A stretch of DNA of 64,000 bases from Advenella mimigardefordensis DPN7 (GCF_000521505.1 NZ_CP003915.1:2108001-2172000), one strand, 5' to 3'; numbered from the stretch's first letter, positions 1 through 10,090 are shown. Translations and numbers: made by a program. The notes: generated by a model not told the origin, from the sequence alone.

Positions 1-82
1 GGCCATGGGTGGCGGTACCGATACTGCGGCCTTGCCGGGCGCTGTGGCAGGCGTTCAGGAGTGGGTGGAATCACGGCTGTAA
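1..82 (+). CDS. C-terminal end of an unidentified protein (partial)
   Basis: An open frame enters from the left edge and ends at the TAA at 80-82. The visible 26 codons end in a short helix-like tail (VQEWVESRL). The frame is in register from base 2. Too little is visible to name the family. It points the same way as the TusA-like gene that follows 74 bases later, so it may belong to the same transcript. Confidence 0.35.
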   Translation, partial: AMGGGTDTAALPGAVAGVQEWVESRL

Positions 83-156
83 AGGGCTGCGGTGCATCCG
101 GCCTGGTCAGGCCCTGTGGCTGTTTACGCGGCGTGGCAGGCTTATCTTAGGAAAAA

Positions 157-399
157 ATGATGTCAGAAGAAGTTGCGTTTGTTCAGGTGGTTGATGCGTC
201 GGGCTTAACCTGTCCGCTGCCTATATTGCGGGCAAAAAAGGCGCTGGCAACCATACAAAGCGGTGAGGTGCTGAAAATTATCACCACAGACCGCAATGCG
301 ATTCGTGATTTTCAGGCGTTTTCCAAACAGACGCACAATCCGCTTTTATCCCAGGAAGAAACCGAGACAGGGGCCGTCCATTACCTGCAGAGACGCTAA
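157..399 (+). CDS. TusA/SirA-family sulfur carrier protein
   Basis: An 80-residue protein of the TusA (SirA/YeeD/YedF) family, small cytosolic carriers that pass persulfide sulfur to acceptors in thiolation or other sulfur-transfer pathways. The family signature is visible: Cys19 in the CPLP motif after DASGLT, followed by the helix with paired lysines (RAKKAL), and a beta strand (VLKIITTD) typical of the two-layer fold. Length matches the family (75-85). The start could be ATG 157 or ATG 160; an AGGAAA stretch lies just upstream. Which TusA paralogue this is cannot be told from sequence alone, so no symbol is given. Confidence 0.85.
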   Translation: MMSEEVAFVQVVDASGLTCPLPILRAKKALATIQSGEVLKIITTDRNAIRDFQAFSKQTHNPLLSQEETETGAVHYLQRR

Positions 400-519
400 G
401 TCTGTTGTTTTAATTCGGTTTTTCATGGCAATTACAGGAATTTTCTTGGCAGGTGATGGTAATTAGTGCTATCATCTTCTGTTTTAAGAATTCCTGAACT
501 CATTCACAAAGGTCTACCT

Positions 520-777
520 ATGGTGGTTATTCGTCTGGCCCGCGGTGGCTCAAAAAAACGTCCGTTCTATAATCTGGTTGCTGCTGATTCTCGCAACCGT
601 CGTGACGGTCGTTTCATTGAGCGCGTTGGCTTTTACAATCCTGTAGCCAAAGAAGGCACAGAAGCCCTGCGCATCGCATCTGACCGCGTTACATACTGGG
701 TTGATAACGGCGCTCAGCTGTCTCCCGCTGTTGCTCGTCTGGTTAAAGAATACGCGGCAAAAGTAGCCAACGCTTAA
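520..777 (+). CDS. rpsP: 30S ribosomal protein S16
   Basis: An 85-residue ribosomal protein S16, which binds 16S rRNA early in 30S assembly. The start [17 protein letters not shown] is the invariant N-terminus of the family, so ATG 520 is chosen over an upstream in-frame start at 466; AAAGG at 507-511 is a fitting ribosome binding site. RDGRFIE and the [10 protein letters not shown] segment are also typical. It heads the rpsP-rimM-trmD cluster, but is separated from rimM by 265 bases, which include a hairpin at 887-907, so rimM-trmD may be expressed at a lower level than rpsP. Confidence 0.97.
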   Translation: MVVIRLARGGSKKRPFYNLVAADSRNRRDGRFIERVGFYNPVAKEGTEALRIASDRVTYWVDNGAQLSPAVARLVKEYAAKVANA

Positions 778-886
778 ATTCAAAGCGTTCAAAGCAGCTT
801 TATTCAAAAGCAGATTTTGCTTAAGGTTTGCTTCTGAATCAAGCGTCGGCGTGGCTTATGCCCGTCTCTAACGGGTAAAAGTACTG

Positions 887-910
887 GCCCTGGCTTCATG
901 CCGGGGCTTT
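887..910 (+). terminator. possible attenuating hairpin between rpsP and rimM
   Basis: GCCCTGGC at 887-894 can pair with GCCGGGGC at 900-907 (8 bp, one G-T) around a 5-base loop, followed by only three T residues. It may be a leaky terminator or processing site that lowers rimM-trmD expression relative to rpsP. Confidence 0.35.
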
Positions 911-1042
911 GCCATTTGCGCTGTAGCTACACAACGGATTTGAGCCACAATCCTGATGTTGTCTTTATTGCATTGTGGCGTGTTGTGGTTCTGATCGTGC
1001 CAATTTTTATCATTATTTGAATTTTTACTGCCTGGAGCTGGA

Positions 1043-1633
1043 ATGAGCACGCTACCCGAGGATCTGGTCGAGCTTGGTCGTATTGTATCTGCCTATGGCG
1101 TTAAGGGGATGGTAAAAATCCAGCCCTATTCAGATGACCGCAGTGCATTGCTGGATATTGACCAGTGGTGGCTGGCCCGCGTATCGCCTCGTAATGGTGC
1201 GCTGTTGTCTGCGCATACGCCGATTCGGGCGCAGCGGGTGCGGGAGCAGGGTGCGGATCTGGTGGCTGCCCTGGAAGGGGTCACTGATCGCGATCAGGCC
1301 GAGGCCATGAAAGGCACGTCGGTTTTTGCATCTCGTAGCCAGTTTCCTTCAGCACCGGAAGATGAGTATTACTGGGTCGATCTGATCGGCAGCCGGGTCT
1401 ATCTTGAAGATAGCGGTGAGCTTGCGGGTGTTGTCCTTGAGGTAATGGATAATGGCGCGCACGGTGTGCTGCGGGTTGCCCGGCACCAGGCTGATGCGCA
1501 GGGTGAGCCGGCGCCGGTACTTGATGCCAAAGGGCGCGTCCTGGAATGGCTGGTGCCATTTGTGAGCGAGCATGTGCCAGAGGTAGATGTGGCGGCTCGC
1601 CGTATTGTGACCCGTTTTCCGCTGGATTTCTGA
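1043..1633 (+). CDS. rimM: 16S rRNA processing protein RimM
   Basis: A 196-residue RimM, the factor that assists maturation of the 30S head by binding S19 and the 3' domain of 16S rRNA. The N-terminal beta-barrel begins [16 protein letters not shown], the family hallmark, and the C-terminal PRC-barrel contains EYYWVDLIG and ends [13 protein letters not shown]. Length is normal. GGAGCTGGA precedes the ATG. Its TGA overlaps the trmD ATG by one base (TGATG at 1631-1635), a sign of translational coupling. Confidence 0.96.
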   Translation: MSTLPEDLVELGRIVSAYGVKGMVKIQPYSDDRSALLDIDQWWLARVSPRNGALLSAHTPIRAQRVREQGADLVAALEGVTDRDQAEAMKGTSVFASRSQFPSAPEDEYYWVDLIGSRVYLEDSGELAGVVLEVMDNGAHGVLRVARHQADAQGEPAPVLDAKGRVLEWLVPFVSEHVPEVDVAARRIVTRFPLDF

Positions 1634-2400
1634 TGCGGTTTGACGTTATTACCCTGTTTCCTGAGTTATTCACAGCGGTGAGTGACTCAGGGGTCACGGG
1701 CAGGGCGCATCGGCAGGGTATCTGGTCGGTCAATACCTGGAACCCCAGAAGCTACACGACAGACGTGCATCATACGGTCGATGATCGTCCCTACGGTGGC
1801 GGACCAGGCATGGTCATGCTCAGTCAGCCACTGGAGCGTGCACTGCTGGCAGCGCGTGCCCATCAGCAGGAGCAGGGGGCGCCCGCTTTGCCGCTTATTC
1901 TGATGAGTCCTGTGGGGCGCCGGTTTGATCAGGCGGTGGCGCAATCACTGGCTGCCGGCCCGGGTGCTATCGTGCTCTGCGGTCGTTACGAAGGTATTGA
2001 TCAGCGATTTATTGATCAGTATGTCGATGATGAGCTGTCTATAGGGGATTTTGTGCTCTCGGGTGGGGAAATTGCCGCCATGGCTATTATGGATGCCACT
2101 GTTCGGCTGCTGCCCGAGGTATTGCATACGGCTGATTCGGCCATTCAGGACTCTTTTCAGCCATCCTTGTCTGGATTGCTGGATAGCCCTCATTACACCC
2201 GTCCGGAACTATTTAATGGTGTGCCAGTGCCGCCGGTGTTGTCTTCGGGCCACCATAAAAATATTGCGCGCTGGAGGCGGGAGGCCTCGCTGTCGCTCAC
2301 GGCCAAACGGCGTCCGGACCTGATTGATGCTGCCCGACAGAAGGGCTGGCTAACCCGCGAAGATGAGGCATTTTTGCGGACACTGCCGTCCGGTGCCTAA
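1633..2400 (+). CDS. trmD: tRNA (guanine-37-N1)-methyltransferase
   Basis: A 255-residue TrmD, the SAM-dependent SPOUT methyltransferase that makes m1G37 in tRNAs reading CNN codons and prevents frameshifting. [13 protein letters not shown] is the canonical start and fixes ATG 1633 over longer frames. The knot regions are visible: [22 protein letters not shown], and the strongly conserved [11 protein letters not shown]. Length matches the family. It overlaps rimM by one base. In most proteobacteria rplS follows directly; here 223 bases of non-coding DNA and then an unrelated oxidoreductase follow. Confidence 0.97.
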   Translation: MRFDVITLFPELFTAVSDSGVTGRAHRQGIWSVNTWNPRSYTTDVHHTVDDRPYGGGPGMVMLSQPLERALLAARAHQQEQGAPALPLILMSPVGRRFDQAVAQSLAAGPGAIVLCGRYEGIDQRFIDQYVDDELSIGDFVLSGGEIAAMAIMDATVRLLPEVLHTADSAIQDSFQPSLSGLLDSPHYTRPELFNGVPVPPVLSSGHHKNIARWRREASLSLTAKRRPDLIDAARQKGWLTREDEAFLRTLPSGA

Positions 2401-2623
2401 ATACCGGCAGTACAGTCATGCTAAGCGCAGGGTTTTTATCGCATTAAATCCTTGCTTGCATTACTATTGCTTAGTCAACTAATTTTGTGCAAATCGGTGT
2501 GACCGGGCATGTGTTCTACGCGAGTGAGGCTGGCCGGGGGCAGAGCGCCGATCGTCTGCACTTTACTGCATTTACTATCGGGCCTGTCAAAAGCGCCTGC
2601 TGTCTGATTCCTGCGAGGCCATT

Positions 2624-3652
2624 GTGATTCCATTTTCAGTTCTAGATTTATCCCCCGTTAACGAAGGCGAAACCACCCGCGAAGCGCTGCAGCATTCCCT
2701 GAGGCTGGCGCAAACTGCCGAGCAGCTGGGTTATCGGCGCTTCTGGATGGCCGAGCACCACAATATGCCTGGTATCGCCAGTGCGGCGACGGCGGTGGCG
2801 CTTGGTTTTATTGCGGGTGGCACGCAATCGATCCGCATCGGTTCGGGTGGCGTCATGCTGCCTAATCATTCGCCGCTGGTCATTGCGGAGCAGTTTGGTA
2901 CGCTTGCGTCGCTGTACCCGGATCGCGTTGATCTGGGGCTGGGGCGGGCACCTGGTACTGATATAACAACGGCCCGGGCGCTACGACGCGACATCTATGC
3001 GGCTGCGGAGCGATTCCCTGAAGATGTGCAGGAATTGCAGGCCTATTTTGAGGATGAGCAACCAGGGCAGGCTGTGCGGGCCGTGCCGGGCAGCGGCCTG
3101 CGGGTACCACTGTGGTTATTGGGTTCCAGTCTGTATAGCGCTCAACTGGCGGCGCATCTGGGCCTGCCATTTGCCTTTGCTTCGCATTTTGCACCTACCG
3201 ATCTGATGCCTGCGCTGTCGGTTTACCGCAGCATGTTCCAGCCGTCCGCCTATCTGGATAAGCCGTATGCCATGGCCTGTGTCAATGTCATCGCTGCCGG
3301 GACCGATGAAGAGGCCCGGTTCCACTATACCTCCATGCAACTGGCGTCGGTTCAGCTGTTTCGGGGCAAGCCGGGCAAAATGCCGCCGCCGGTAGAGGAT
3401 ATTGATGCGCTGGTCACGCCGATGGAAAAAGCCGGAGTAGAGCAGAAGCTGGCTTACTCCATGATTGGATCGCCCGCTACCGTACAGCACGGTATCGAAC
3501 GTTTCATCGAGGCGACGGGTATAAATGAGCTGATGATTACTTCGCGTATTTATGATGTCCAGGCCAGGCTTACCTCACTGGCATTGACGGCGCCCATATT
3601 TAATCCAGGAGCCGGCGCGAACCTCGATTCCAGCGCGCCTGCAAACGCTTAA
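2624..3652 (+). CDS. luciferase-like flavin-dependent oxidoreductase (LLM class)
   Basis: A 342-residue bacterial luciferase-like monooxygenase of the MsnO8/YhbW-like group, predicted to use FMNH2 or F420-like flavin and oxygen on an unknown substrate. Visible signatures are the TIM-barrel start ([12 protein letters not shown]), [36 protein letters not shown] and DLGLGRAPG. Length is typical for the group. The start is GTG at 2624; no convincing ribosome binding site is seen, so the start is less certain than the frame. It stands alone between trmD and the phosphatase gene and is probably transcribed separately. Confidence 0.9.
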   Translation: MIPFSVLDLSPVNEGETTREALQHSLRLAQTAEQLGYRRFWMAEHHNMPGIASAATAVALGFIAGGTQSIRIGSGGVMLPNHSPLVIAEQFGTLASLYPDRVDLGLGRAPGTDITTARALRRDIYAAAERFPEDVQELQAYFEDEQPGQAVRAVPGSGLRVPLWLLGSSLYSAQLAAHLGLPFAFASHFAPTDLMPALSVYRSMFQPSAYLDKPYAMACVNVIAAGTDEEARFHYTSMQLASVQLFRGKPGKMPPPVEDIDALVTPMEKAGVEQKLAYSMIGSPATVQHGIERFIEATGINELMITSRIYDVQARLTSLALTAPIFNPGAGANLDSSAPANA

Positions 3653-3947
3653 GTCAGTTCATCCGGCGTTGTTTGAACAGTACGATGCCGACACGGTGAG
3701 TGCATTGCAACAACTGTTTTTGCGCAATGCCCTGTGCTGGTGCAGAGATTGCATGAAAGTTGTGCTCTGCACTAAATATTTGGCTTTTGGCTATTTTCAC
3801 TTGAATTTAAAGCGTGTATGATTTAAGTAAGTTCATGTGATTTCAGGCATGGATCTTACCATCTTGATTTTTAAGAAAAAATCTCTATATAACTCACGTT
3901 GAAACGTAAATAACGCTTGCCTTTCTTAGGGTTTTCCATCACACTAT

Positions 3948-4445
3948 ATGGCTATGGTCACTAAAGTTCTTTTTGTATGCATGGGCAATATCTGTCGCTC
4001 TCCCGCTGCGGAGGGGGTCTTTCGTCGCCTTGTCGAAGAGGCGGGCTTACAGGACTCTATTACGACAGATTCGGCCGGAACACAGGACTACCATATTGGT
4101 GATCCTCCGGATGGTCGTGCCCAATTGGTGTCAAGAAAGCGCGGCTACGATATTTCCCAATGTCGCGCACGGCAGGTCACTCCCAATGATTTCAAGGAGT
4201 TCGACCTGATTCTTGCGATGGACTGGGAAAACCTGTCGTATCTGCAGCAAATCTGCCCCAAACCGCAACAGCACAAGCTGATGCTGTTAATGCGATTTGC
4301 CAACGACTACGAAGAGGCAACCGTGCCGGATCCCTATTATGGTGGTCTGGACAGCTTTACACGTATGCTCGATTATCTGGAAGATGCCTGTCAGGGCGTG
4401 TTCGAAATCATCAGCAAGCGCGTCAAGCAATATCAGGCTGCCTGA
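3948..4445 (+). CDS. low-molecular-weight protein-tyrosine phosphatase
   Basis: A 165-residue LMW-PTP family phosphatase, cytosolic enzymes that remove phosphate from phosphotyrosine proteins. The catalytic P-loop C11-MGNIC-R17-SP is intact and the general acid lies in VPDPYYGG (Asp128). The Ser-Ala-Gly segment (TDSAGT) is also typical. A second ATG at 3954 is an alternative start. The gene precedes iscR by 375 bases in the same orientation; the same neighbourhood is known in Bordetella and Burkholderia relatives, but a separate iscR promoter makes joint transcription unnecessary. Confidence 0.93.
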   Translation: MAMVTKVLFVCMGNICRSPAAEGVFRRLVEEAGLQDSITTDSAGTQDYHIGDPPDGRAQLVSRKRGYDISQCRARQVTPNDFKEFDLILAMDWENLSYLQQICPKPQQHKLMLLMRFANDYEEATVPDPYYGGLDSFTRMLDYLEDACQGVFEIISKRVKQYQAA

Positions 4446-4754
4446 GTACCCTAAGGGTTTCGGTCAGGGGTGCAGCTTAACAGTATGCACCATAATAAGG
4501 CAGGGCAGTATACGCTGTGCATTCAGGTGCTGGCTTGTGTGCTCAGGTCAGTCATGCGGAGCATCGAACCGGCGGTCTCACCTGCCTTCGGTTCCGGGGG
4601 AGCAGGCAATCTGATATCCCCCGATTTTGTGCCCGGTTTGTTTCCTGGCGGGACGTAACAGTTTCTACCTGTTTCTGTCCATTCCCTTTTCGGTTGGCAC
4701 CATCCCCTTCGTTGGGCTTTGCACAACACCTTTTTATTGCATCGCATTAAACCC

Positions 4755-4767
4755 TAGTAAATTACTA
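4755..4767 (+). promoter_or_regulatory. upstream IscR-type palindrome
   Basis: TAGTAAATTACTA is a 6-bp inverted repeat around one base. It resembles the core of [2Fe-2S]-IscR (type 1) sites (GACTR-www-YAGTC). It lies where the -35 region of the promoter with -10 TATACT (4778-4783) would be, so binding should block RNA polymerase. Confidence 0.6.
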
Positions 4768-4784
4768 AGGATTTTGCTATACTT

Positions 4785-4797
4785 GAGTAAATTACTC
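4785..4797 (+). promoter_or_regulatory. downstream IscR-type palindrome
   Basis: GAGTAAATTACTC is a second 6-bp inverted repeat around one base, inside ATACTTGAGTA-AAT-TACTCGG, a good match to the type 1 IscR consensus. Its centre is 30 bp from the first palindrome, close to three helical turns, and it lies just after the -10 element. Autorepression of isc by holo-IscR is the expected outcome. Confidence 0.7.
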
Positions 4798-4820
4798 GGT
4801 TTATTGGCAAAGGATTCGCT

Positions 4821-5324
4821 ATGCGTCTTACTACAAAAGGTCGTTTCGCTGTTACCGCCATGATTGATCTCGCCCTGCGCCAGAATGGCGGGCCCATTAC
4901 TCTTGCGGCAATCAGCGAGCGGCAGAATATTTCCCTGTCCTATCTCGAACAGCTGTTTGGCAAGTTGCGTCGTCACGAACTGGTTGACAGCGTACGCGGG
5001 CCGGGCGGAGGCTATACATTGGCCAAATTCGCCCGTGAAATCACGATTGCAGACATCATTTTTGCAGTAGATGAGCCGATTGACGCCACCAGTTGTGGCA
5101 GCAAGACAGACTGTTCTACCGGCAAGAATGGGTCGCTTAGCGGCAAATGCATGACGCATGACCTGTGGACCCGGCTGAACCGCACCGTTGTAGATTATCT
5201 TGACTCGGTCTCATTGCAGGATCTGGTCGATCAGCAGCGCATGCGTCAGCTTGAACACCAGGCCGATTCTCCGGTTGTGCAAATGAAAAAGACACCTGAT
5301 GCCCTGGCATCTGTTATCGCTTAA
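4821..5324 (+). CDS. iscR: Fe-S cluster-sensing Rrf2-family regulator IscR
   Basis: A 167-residue Rrf2-family repressor that senses Fe-S cluster demand by binding a [2Fe-2S] cluster and controls the isc operon. MRLTTKGRFAVTAMIDLAL and the winged helix (ISLSYLEQLFGKLRR, VRGPGGGYTLA) are typical. Cluster ligands are Cys92, Cys98, Cys110 and the following His113 (CMTH). In the E. coli protein the spacing is C-x5-C-x5-C-xx-H; here the second gap is eleven residues, a six-residue insertion in the cluster loop. AAAGGA precedes the ATG. It leads the isc operon; iscS starts 15 bases after its stop. Confidence 0.96.
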   Translation: MRLTTKGRFAVTAMIDLALRQNGGPITLAAISERQNISLSYLEQLFGKLRRHELVDSVRGPGGGYTLAKFAREITIADIIFAVDEPIDATSCGSKTDCSTGKNGSLSGKCMTHDLWTRLNRTVVDYLDSVSLQDLVDQQRMRQLEHQADSPVVQMKKTPDALASVIA

Positions 5325-5339
5325 TCAGTGGAGTATAGA

Positions 5340-6551
5340 ATGCTTAAATTACCCGTTTATCTGGACTATTCAGCAACCACCCCGGTTGATCCTGAGGTAG
5401 TTGAGAAAATGGTGCCATGGCTTTATGAAGAGTTTGGTAACCCCGCATCACGCAGTCACTCTTTCGGCTGGACGGCAGAAGAAGCCGTTGAAAACGCCAG
5501 AAAGCAGGTGGCCGATCTGGTTAACGCCGACCCACGTGAAATCGTGTGGACGTCGGGCGCAACCGAATCCGACAACCTGGCCATTAAGGGCGCTGCCCAG
5601 TTTTACAAAGAGCGCGGCAAGCACCTGATCACGGTCAAAACTGAACATAAAGCAGTGCTCGATACAATGCGGGAACTGGAGCGCCAGGGCTTTGAAGTAA
5701 CCTATCTGGACGTTCAGGAAAATGGTCTGATCGATATGGACGTGCTCAAAGCAGCCATTCGTCCCGACACCATTCTGCTCTCTGTTATGTTTGTGAACAA
5801 TGAAATCGGCGTGATTCAGGACATTCCTGCGATTGGCGAACTGTGCCGCGAAAAAGGCATTATTTTCCATGTCGATGCAGCTCAGGCAACCGGCAAAGTA
5901 GATATTGACCTGTCTACCCTGAAAGTAGATCTGATGTCTTTTTCTGCTCATAAAACGAATGGTCCCAAAGGGATCGGCGCGTTGTATATCCGCCGCAAAC
6001 CACGTATTCGTATTGAAGCGCAAATGCACGGTGGCGGCCATGAACGTGGCTTTCGTTCCGGTACCCTGGCAACGCATCAAATTGTGGGGATGGGAGAAGC
6101 GTTCCGCATTGCCCGGGAAAAAGGCCATGCTGAAAACGAACGTATCCGCGCCTTACGCGATCGCTTGTGGAACGGTTTATCCACGATCGAAGAAGTGTAT
6201 CTGAATGGTGATATGGAAAAACGTGTACCGCATAATCTGAACGTCAGCTTCAATTATGTGGAAGGCGAATCGCTCATCATGGCAATCAAGGAATTGGCGG
6301 TATCCAGCGGCTCTGCTTGTACCTCTGCCAGCCTTGAGCCCTCTTATGTGCTGCGTGCTCTGGGCCGTAATGATGAACTGGCACACAGTTCCATCCGCTT
6401 CACCATCGGTCGCTTCACAACCGAAGAAGAAATCGATTACGCAGTCGAACTCATCAAATCCCGCGTCGACAAATTGCGCGATATGTCTCCCTTGTGGGAA
6501 ATGGCCAAGGAAGGCATCGATCTGAACAGTGTTCAGTGGGCAGCGCATTAA
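5340..6551 (+). CDS. iscS: cysteine desulfurase IscS
   Basis: A 403-residue PLP-dependent cysteine desulfurase that supplies persulfide sulfur to IscU and to tRNA thiolation. The PLP lysine is Lys205 in [12 protein letters not shown] and the catalytic Cys327 sits in [14 protein letters not shown], the long-loop form typical of IscS (group I). ATG 5340 is preferred because GGAG at 5330-5333 stands at good spacing; an in-frame GTG at 5328 overlaps that site. Length matches E. coli IscS (404). It follows iscR closely and precedes iscU by 20 bases. Confidence 0.97.
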   Translation: MLKLPVYLDYSATTPVDPEVVEKMVPWLYEEFGNPASRSHSFGWTAEEAVENARKQVADLVNADPREIVWTSGATESDNLAIKGAAQFYKERGKHLITVKTEHKAVLDTMRELERQGFEVTYLDVQENGLIDMDVLKAAIRPDTILLSVMFVNNEIGVIQDIPAIGELCREKGIIFHVDAAQATGKVDIDLSTLKVDLMSFSAHKTNGPKGIGALYIRRKPRIRIEAQMHGGGHERGFRSGTLATHQIVGMGEAFRIAREKGHAENERIRALRDRLWNGLSTIEEVYLNGDMEKRVPHNLNVSFNYVEGESLIMAIKELAVSSGSACTSASLEPSYVLRALGRNDELAHSSIRFTIGRFTTEEEIDYAVELIKSRVDKLRDMSPLWEMAKEGIDLNSVQWAAH

Positions 6552-6571
6552 CAGTTTCAGGAGAAATTATC

Positions 6572-6955
6572 ATGGCATACAGCAACAAAGTTCTTGATCA
6601 CTATGAAAATCCTCGTAACGTAGGCTCGTTCGAGAAAGGCGACGAATCTGTCGGTACCGGCATGGTTGGCGCTCCTGCCTGTGGTGACGTTATGAAACTG
6701 CAGATCAAAGTCAACCAGGAAGGTGTGATTGAAGACGCACGTTTCAAAACCTATGGCTGCGGCTCCGCCATTGCTTCCAGCTCACTGGTTACCGAATGGG
6801 TCAAAGGCAAGACGCTGGATCAGGCGCTGGACATTCGCAATAAGCAAATTGCCGAAGAACTGGCCTTGCCACCGGTGAAAATTCACTGTTCTATCCTGGC
6901 TGAAGACGCCATCAAGGCAGCGGTTCAGGATTATAAAGACAAACATACGGTTTAA
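6572..6955 (+). CDS. iscU: Fe-S cluster scaffold protein IscU
   Basis: A 127-residue scaffold on which [2Fe-2S] clusters are built. All key residues are visible: Cys37, Asp39, Cys63 and Cys106, plus the LPPVK motif at about 99-103 recognised by the chaperone HscA. CAGGAG at 6559-6564 is a good ribosome binding site for ATG 6572, so the longer upstream frame is rejected. It sits between iscS and iscA in the standard order, five bases before iscA. Confidence 0.97.
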   Translation: MAYSNKVLDHYENPRNVGSFEKGDESVGTGMVGAPACGDVMKLQIKVNQEGVIEDARFKTYGCGSAIASSSLVTEWVKGKTLDQALDIRNKQIAEELALPPVKIHCSILAEDAIKAAVQDYKDKHTV

Positions 6956-6960
6956 GCACG

Positions 6961-7284
6961 ATGGCAATTACCTTATCTCCGAAAGCGGCGCAGCACATTG
7001 AACGCTACCTCCAGAAGCGTGGTAAGGGGATTGGTCTGCGTCTGGGTGTGCGCACTACCGGTTGCTCCGGTATGGCGTACAAACTTGAATATGTTGACGA
7101 ACCGGATACGGCCGATCAGGTATTTGAAAGCCACGGCGTGAAGGTTTTCGTCGATGCGAAAAGCCTGCCCTATATCGATGGCACCGAGCTTGATTATGCC
7201 CGTGAGGGATTGAATGAAGGCTTTAAATTCAGCAATCCCAATGAAAAAGCGGCCTGCGGCTGCGGCGAATCATTTACGGTGTGA
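6961..7284 (+). CDS. iscA: A-type Fe-S carrier protein IscA
   Basis: A 107-residue A-type carrier that passes Fe-S clusters, especially [4Fe-4S], to target enzymes. The three cluster-binding cysteines are at 35 (TTGCSGMAY) and at 99 and 101 (CGCGESF), exactly the spacing of E. coli IscA. The gene starts five bases after iscU and its TGA overlaps the GTG start of hscB by four bases, so the two are probably translationally coupled. Confidence 0.97.
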   Translation: MAITLSPKAAQHIERYLQKRGKGIGLRLGVRTTGCSGMAYKLEYVDEPDTADQVFESHGVKVFVDAKSLPYIDGTELDYAREGLNEGFKFSNPNEKAACGCGESFTV

Positions 7285-7814
7285 ACGTGACAGAGCCGGC
7301 AGCATCGCATTTCTCGTTATTTGGCTTACCTGAGCAGTTCGCCGTGTCATTGCCCGATCTGGAACAGGCATGGAAGACCGTGTCTGCCAGAGTGCATCCC
7401 GACCGTTACTCGACCGCATCGGCGGCCGAGAAACGGGTTGCCATGCAATGGTCATCGCGCATTAATGAGGCCTATCAGGTCCTTAAGAATCCTTTGGCAC
7501 GGGCACGTTATTTGTGTGAGCAGGCGGGAGCCGACATTGGCGCTGAAAATAACACAGCGATGGCTCCACAATTTTTGATGGCACAAATGGAGTGGCACGA
7601 AGCGCTGGACGAGCTACGGGATGCGCCCGATGCAGAGCGCGTACGTGCGTTTCTGGATACTCTGGAGCAAGCCGAGACCGATCTGTATGCGCAATTGCAG
7701 ACGCTGCTCGATGTTCAGAAAGACATTCCGGCGGCGACCGCAAAAGTGCGCGAAGGCATGTTCATCTCGAAAATCCATCAGGACGCCAAAGCGTTGCTGC
7801 GTCAACCTAAATAG
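7281..7814 (+). CDS. hscB: J-domain co-chaperone HscB
   Basis: A 177-residue co-chaperone that delivers IscU to HscA and stimulates its ATPase. The N-terminal J domain carries the required HPD tripeptide (residues 39-41), followed by a helical C-terminal domain (from about residue 85) that binds IscU. Length is typical (171-176). The start is GTG 7281 within the overlap GTGA with iscA. It is followed after 12 bases by hscA, in the conserved order. Confidence 0.95.
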   Translation: MNVTEPAASHFSLFGLPEQFAVSLPDLEQAWKTVSARVHPDRYSTASAAEKRVAMQWSSRINEAYQVLKNPLARARYLCEQAGADIGAENNTAMAPQFLMAQMEWHEALDELRDAPDAERVRAFLDTLEQAETDLYAQLQTLLDVQKDIPAATAKVREGMFISKIHQDAKALLRQPK

Positions 7815-7826
7815 AATTTTCAAAGC

Positions 7827-9689
7827 ATGGCACTCTTACAGATTTCCGAACCCGGAGACTCTCCGGTCCCTCATCAACGTCGTTTTGCCGTAGGTATTGA
7901 TCTGGGCACGACCCACTCGCTGGTCGCAGCAGTGCGCAATAGCATTCCCGAAGTCCTGGCCGACGAGAACGGCAAGGAACTGTTGCCGTCTGTTGTCCGT
8001 TATCTGGACGGTCAGGGCGTGGAAATCGGCTACCCGGCCGTTCGCAAGCAAAACACCGATCCCCTGAATACCCTGGTTTCTGTCAAGCGGCTGATGGGTC
8101 GCTCCTATGACGAAGCGGTCAGCATGAAACTGCCTTACGAGTTTTCTCCTGGCGAGGGCACAGTGCGTATACGCACCCGTCAGGGCGATAAAACACCGGT
8201 GGATGTGTCGGCACAGATCCTGGCCAAGCTGCGCCAGCGGGCGGAAGATGTGCTGGGTGATGATCTGGTCGGGGCCGTTATTACGGTGCCTGCTTATTTT
8301 GATGATACGCAGCGTCAGGCGACGCGTGATGCGGCGCGTGTGGCGGGTCTGAACGTCTTGCGCCTGCTCAACGAGCCTACTGCTGCAGCGATTGCCTATG
8401 GGCTGGATAATGCCTCTGAAGGGGTGTTTGCCGTATATGACCTGGGTGGCGGCACTTTCGATATCTCGATTCTGCGCCTGAGCAAGGGCGTGTTCGAAGT
8501 GGTTGCGACGGGTGGCGATACACAATTGGGTGGTGACGATTTTGATGAGGCCATTGTGGCCGATATCATGAAGCACCATAGCCAGGAACAATTAACCGCG
8601 GCAGACCGCCGACTGTTACTGAGTCGCGCGCGTCAGATGCGGGAAAAGCTGTCTGCTACCCCTAAGGCCGCCTTTGAAGTGTCTCTTTCCAATGGCCTGA
8701 ATATCGACCAAATGTTCCCACAGAACCATTTCGAAAATATCAGCCGGCATCTGATTACGCGCACGCTGACGCTGGTGGACGATGTGCTGCATAGCGCCGG
8801 GCTGACTGCGGAACAGATCAATGGTGTTGTGCTGGTAGGCGGTGCAACTCGTATGCCGATCGTACGCAATCGCGTTCGCGAACATTTCAATCAGCAACCC
8901 TTAACCGATCTGGACCCCGACAAAGTCGTGGCGCTGGGTGCTGCGCGCCAGGCACATCTGCTGGCCGGCAATCGCGCCCCAGGCGAGGATTGGCTGTTGC
9001 TGGACGTGACGCCACTGTCGCTGGGACTGGAAACCATGGGCGGCCTGGTAGAGAAAGTTATTCCCCGTAACAGCACCATTCCCGTGGCGCGCGCACAGGA
9101 ATTTACCACCTATAAAGACGGTCAGAGCGCCATGAGCATCCACGTGTTGCAGGGTGAGCGCGATCTGGTTACCGACTGTCGCTCACTGGCGCGCTTCGAA
9201 CTGCGCGACATCCCGCCAATGGTCGCCGGTGCAGCGCGTATCCGGGTGACGTTCCAGGTGGATGCAGATGGCTTGCTCAGTGTGACGGCCACCGAACAAA
9301 GTACCGGCAAAGAGGCGCAGATTACCGTCAAACCTTCTTATGGTCTGACTGACGAGCAGATTACCACCATGTTGCAGGAAAGCATGCAGAACGCCGGCGA
9401 AGATTCGGCGCAGCGCATGTTGCGCGAACAGCAGGTGGATGCGCGCCAGTTGCTCGATTCAGTGAAATCCGCCATGGACAAAGATCGTGATCTGTTGAGT
9501 GAAGACGAGATTCGCGAGATTACCGAGCACATTGAATCGCTGTCGGGCCTGTCCGATACCGATGATATTGTGGACTGGCGGGATGCCACCGACAGGCTGG
9601 CCAAGGCAACGGAAGATTTTGCTGCTCGTCGCATGGACAGAAGCATTCGCAACGCGCTCGCAGGCAAATCGCTTAATGATATCGCTTAA
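7827..9689 (+). CDS. hscA: Hsp70-type chaperone HscA
   Basis: A 620-residue specialised Hsp70 that binds the LPPVK motif of IscU and drives cluster transfer with ATP. Signatures of the nucleotide-binding domain are [12 protein letters not shown] near residue 24, [13 protein letters not shown] and [10 protein letters not shown]; the substrate domain begins around [17 protein letters not shown]. An N-terminal extension of about 20 residues before the ATPase core is usual for HscA. Length equals the family norm (616-620). It lies 26 bases before fdx. Confidence 0.97.
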   Translation: MALLQISEPGDSPVPHQRRFAVGIDLGTTHSLVAAVRNSIPEVLADENGKELLPSVVRYLDGQGVEIGYPAVRKQNTDPLNTLVSVKRLMGRSYDEAVSMKLPYEFSPGEGTVRIRTRQGDKTPVDVSAQILAKLRQRAEDVLGDDLVGAVITVPAYFDDTQRQATRDAARVAGLNVLRLLNEPTAAAIAYGLDNASEGVFAVYDLGGGTFDISILRLSKGVFEVVATGGDTQLGGDDFDEAIVADIMKHHSQEQLTAADRRLLLSRARQMREKLSATPKAAFEVSLSNGLNIDQMFPQNHFENISRHLITRTLTLVDDVLHSAGLTAEQINGVVLVGGATRMPIVRNRVREHFNQQPLTDLDPDKVVALGAARQAHLLAGNRAPGEDWLLLDVTPLSLGLETMGGLVEKVIPRNSTIPVARAQEFTTYKDGQSAMSIHVLQGERDLVTDCRSLARFELRDIPPMVAGAARIRVTFQVDADGLLSVTATEQSTGKEAQITVKPSYGLTDEQITTMLQESMQNAGEDSAQRMLREQQVDARQLLDSVKSAMDKDRDLLSEDEIREITEHIESLSGLSDTDDIVDWRDATDRLAKATEDFAARRMDRSIRNALAGKSLNDIA

Positions 9690-9715
9690 AGAACCAAAAT
9701 AACGGACCAACGTTT

Positions 9716-10057
9716 ATGCCCAAGATTACCGTATTACCGCATCCCGATGTCTGCCCTGACGGCGCTGTCATTAACGATGCACCTGAAGGCACTTCCATTT
9801 GCCGGATTCTGCTGGACAATCATATTGAGATTGAACACGCGTGTGAACTGTCCTGTGCCTGCACCACCTGCCACGTTGTGATCAAGGAAGGATTCAATTC
9901 ACTGGAAGAAGCGACTGATGATGAAGAAGATCTGCTGGACAAGGCGTGGGGACTGACCTCTGTGTCGCGCCTGTCGTGCCAGGCAATCGTGGCAGATCAG
10001 GATCTGGTCGTGGAAATTCCTAAGTACACCATCAATCATGCCAAGGAAAATCATTGA
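9716..10057 (+). CDS. fdx: isc-type [2Fe-2S] ferredoxin
   Basis: A 113-residue adrenodoxin-type ferredoxin that gives electrons for Fe-S cluster assembly. Cluster ligands are Cys43, Cys49, Cys52 (CELSCACTTC) and Cys88 (RLSCQA); an additional Cys47 lies in the loop. EEDLLDKAWGL and the C-terminal helix region after the last cysteine are typical of isc ferredoxins. It is the last gene of the operon: a strong terminator starts 33 bases after the stop, and no iscX is present. Confidence 0.96.
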   Translation: MPKITVLPHPDVCPDGAVINDAPEGTSICRILLDNHIEIEHACELSCACTTCHVVIKEGFNSLEEATDDEEDLLDKAWGLTSVSRLSCQAIVADQDLVVEIPKYTINHAKENH

Positions 10058-10090
10058 TGGCAGGTCGCACCTGAATCCATTTGTATTGTG

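Larger units (their letters stand above)
4446..4820. other. intergenic region upstream of iscR
   Basis: No convincing gene. The first 300 bases hold no structure I can support. The last 70 bases hold the iscR promoter: two near-identical palindromes and a TATACT -10-like hexamer at 4778-4783 between them. Confidence 0.6.

Noticed and set aside
4550..4620. Possible tRNA fragment (GGTTCGATG-like piece on the minus strand)
   Set aside because: The flanking bases do not form a five-pair T stem, and no acceptor or anticodon arm can be drawn.
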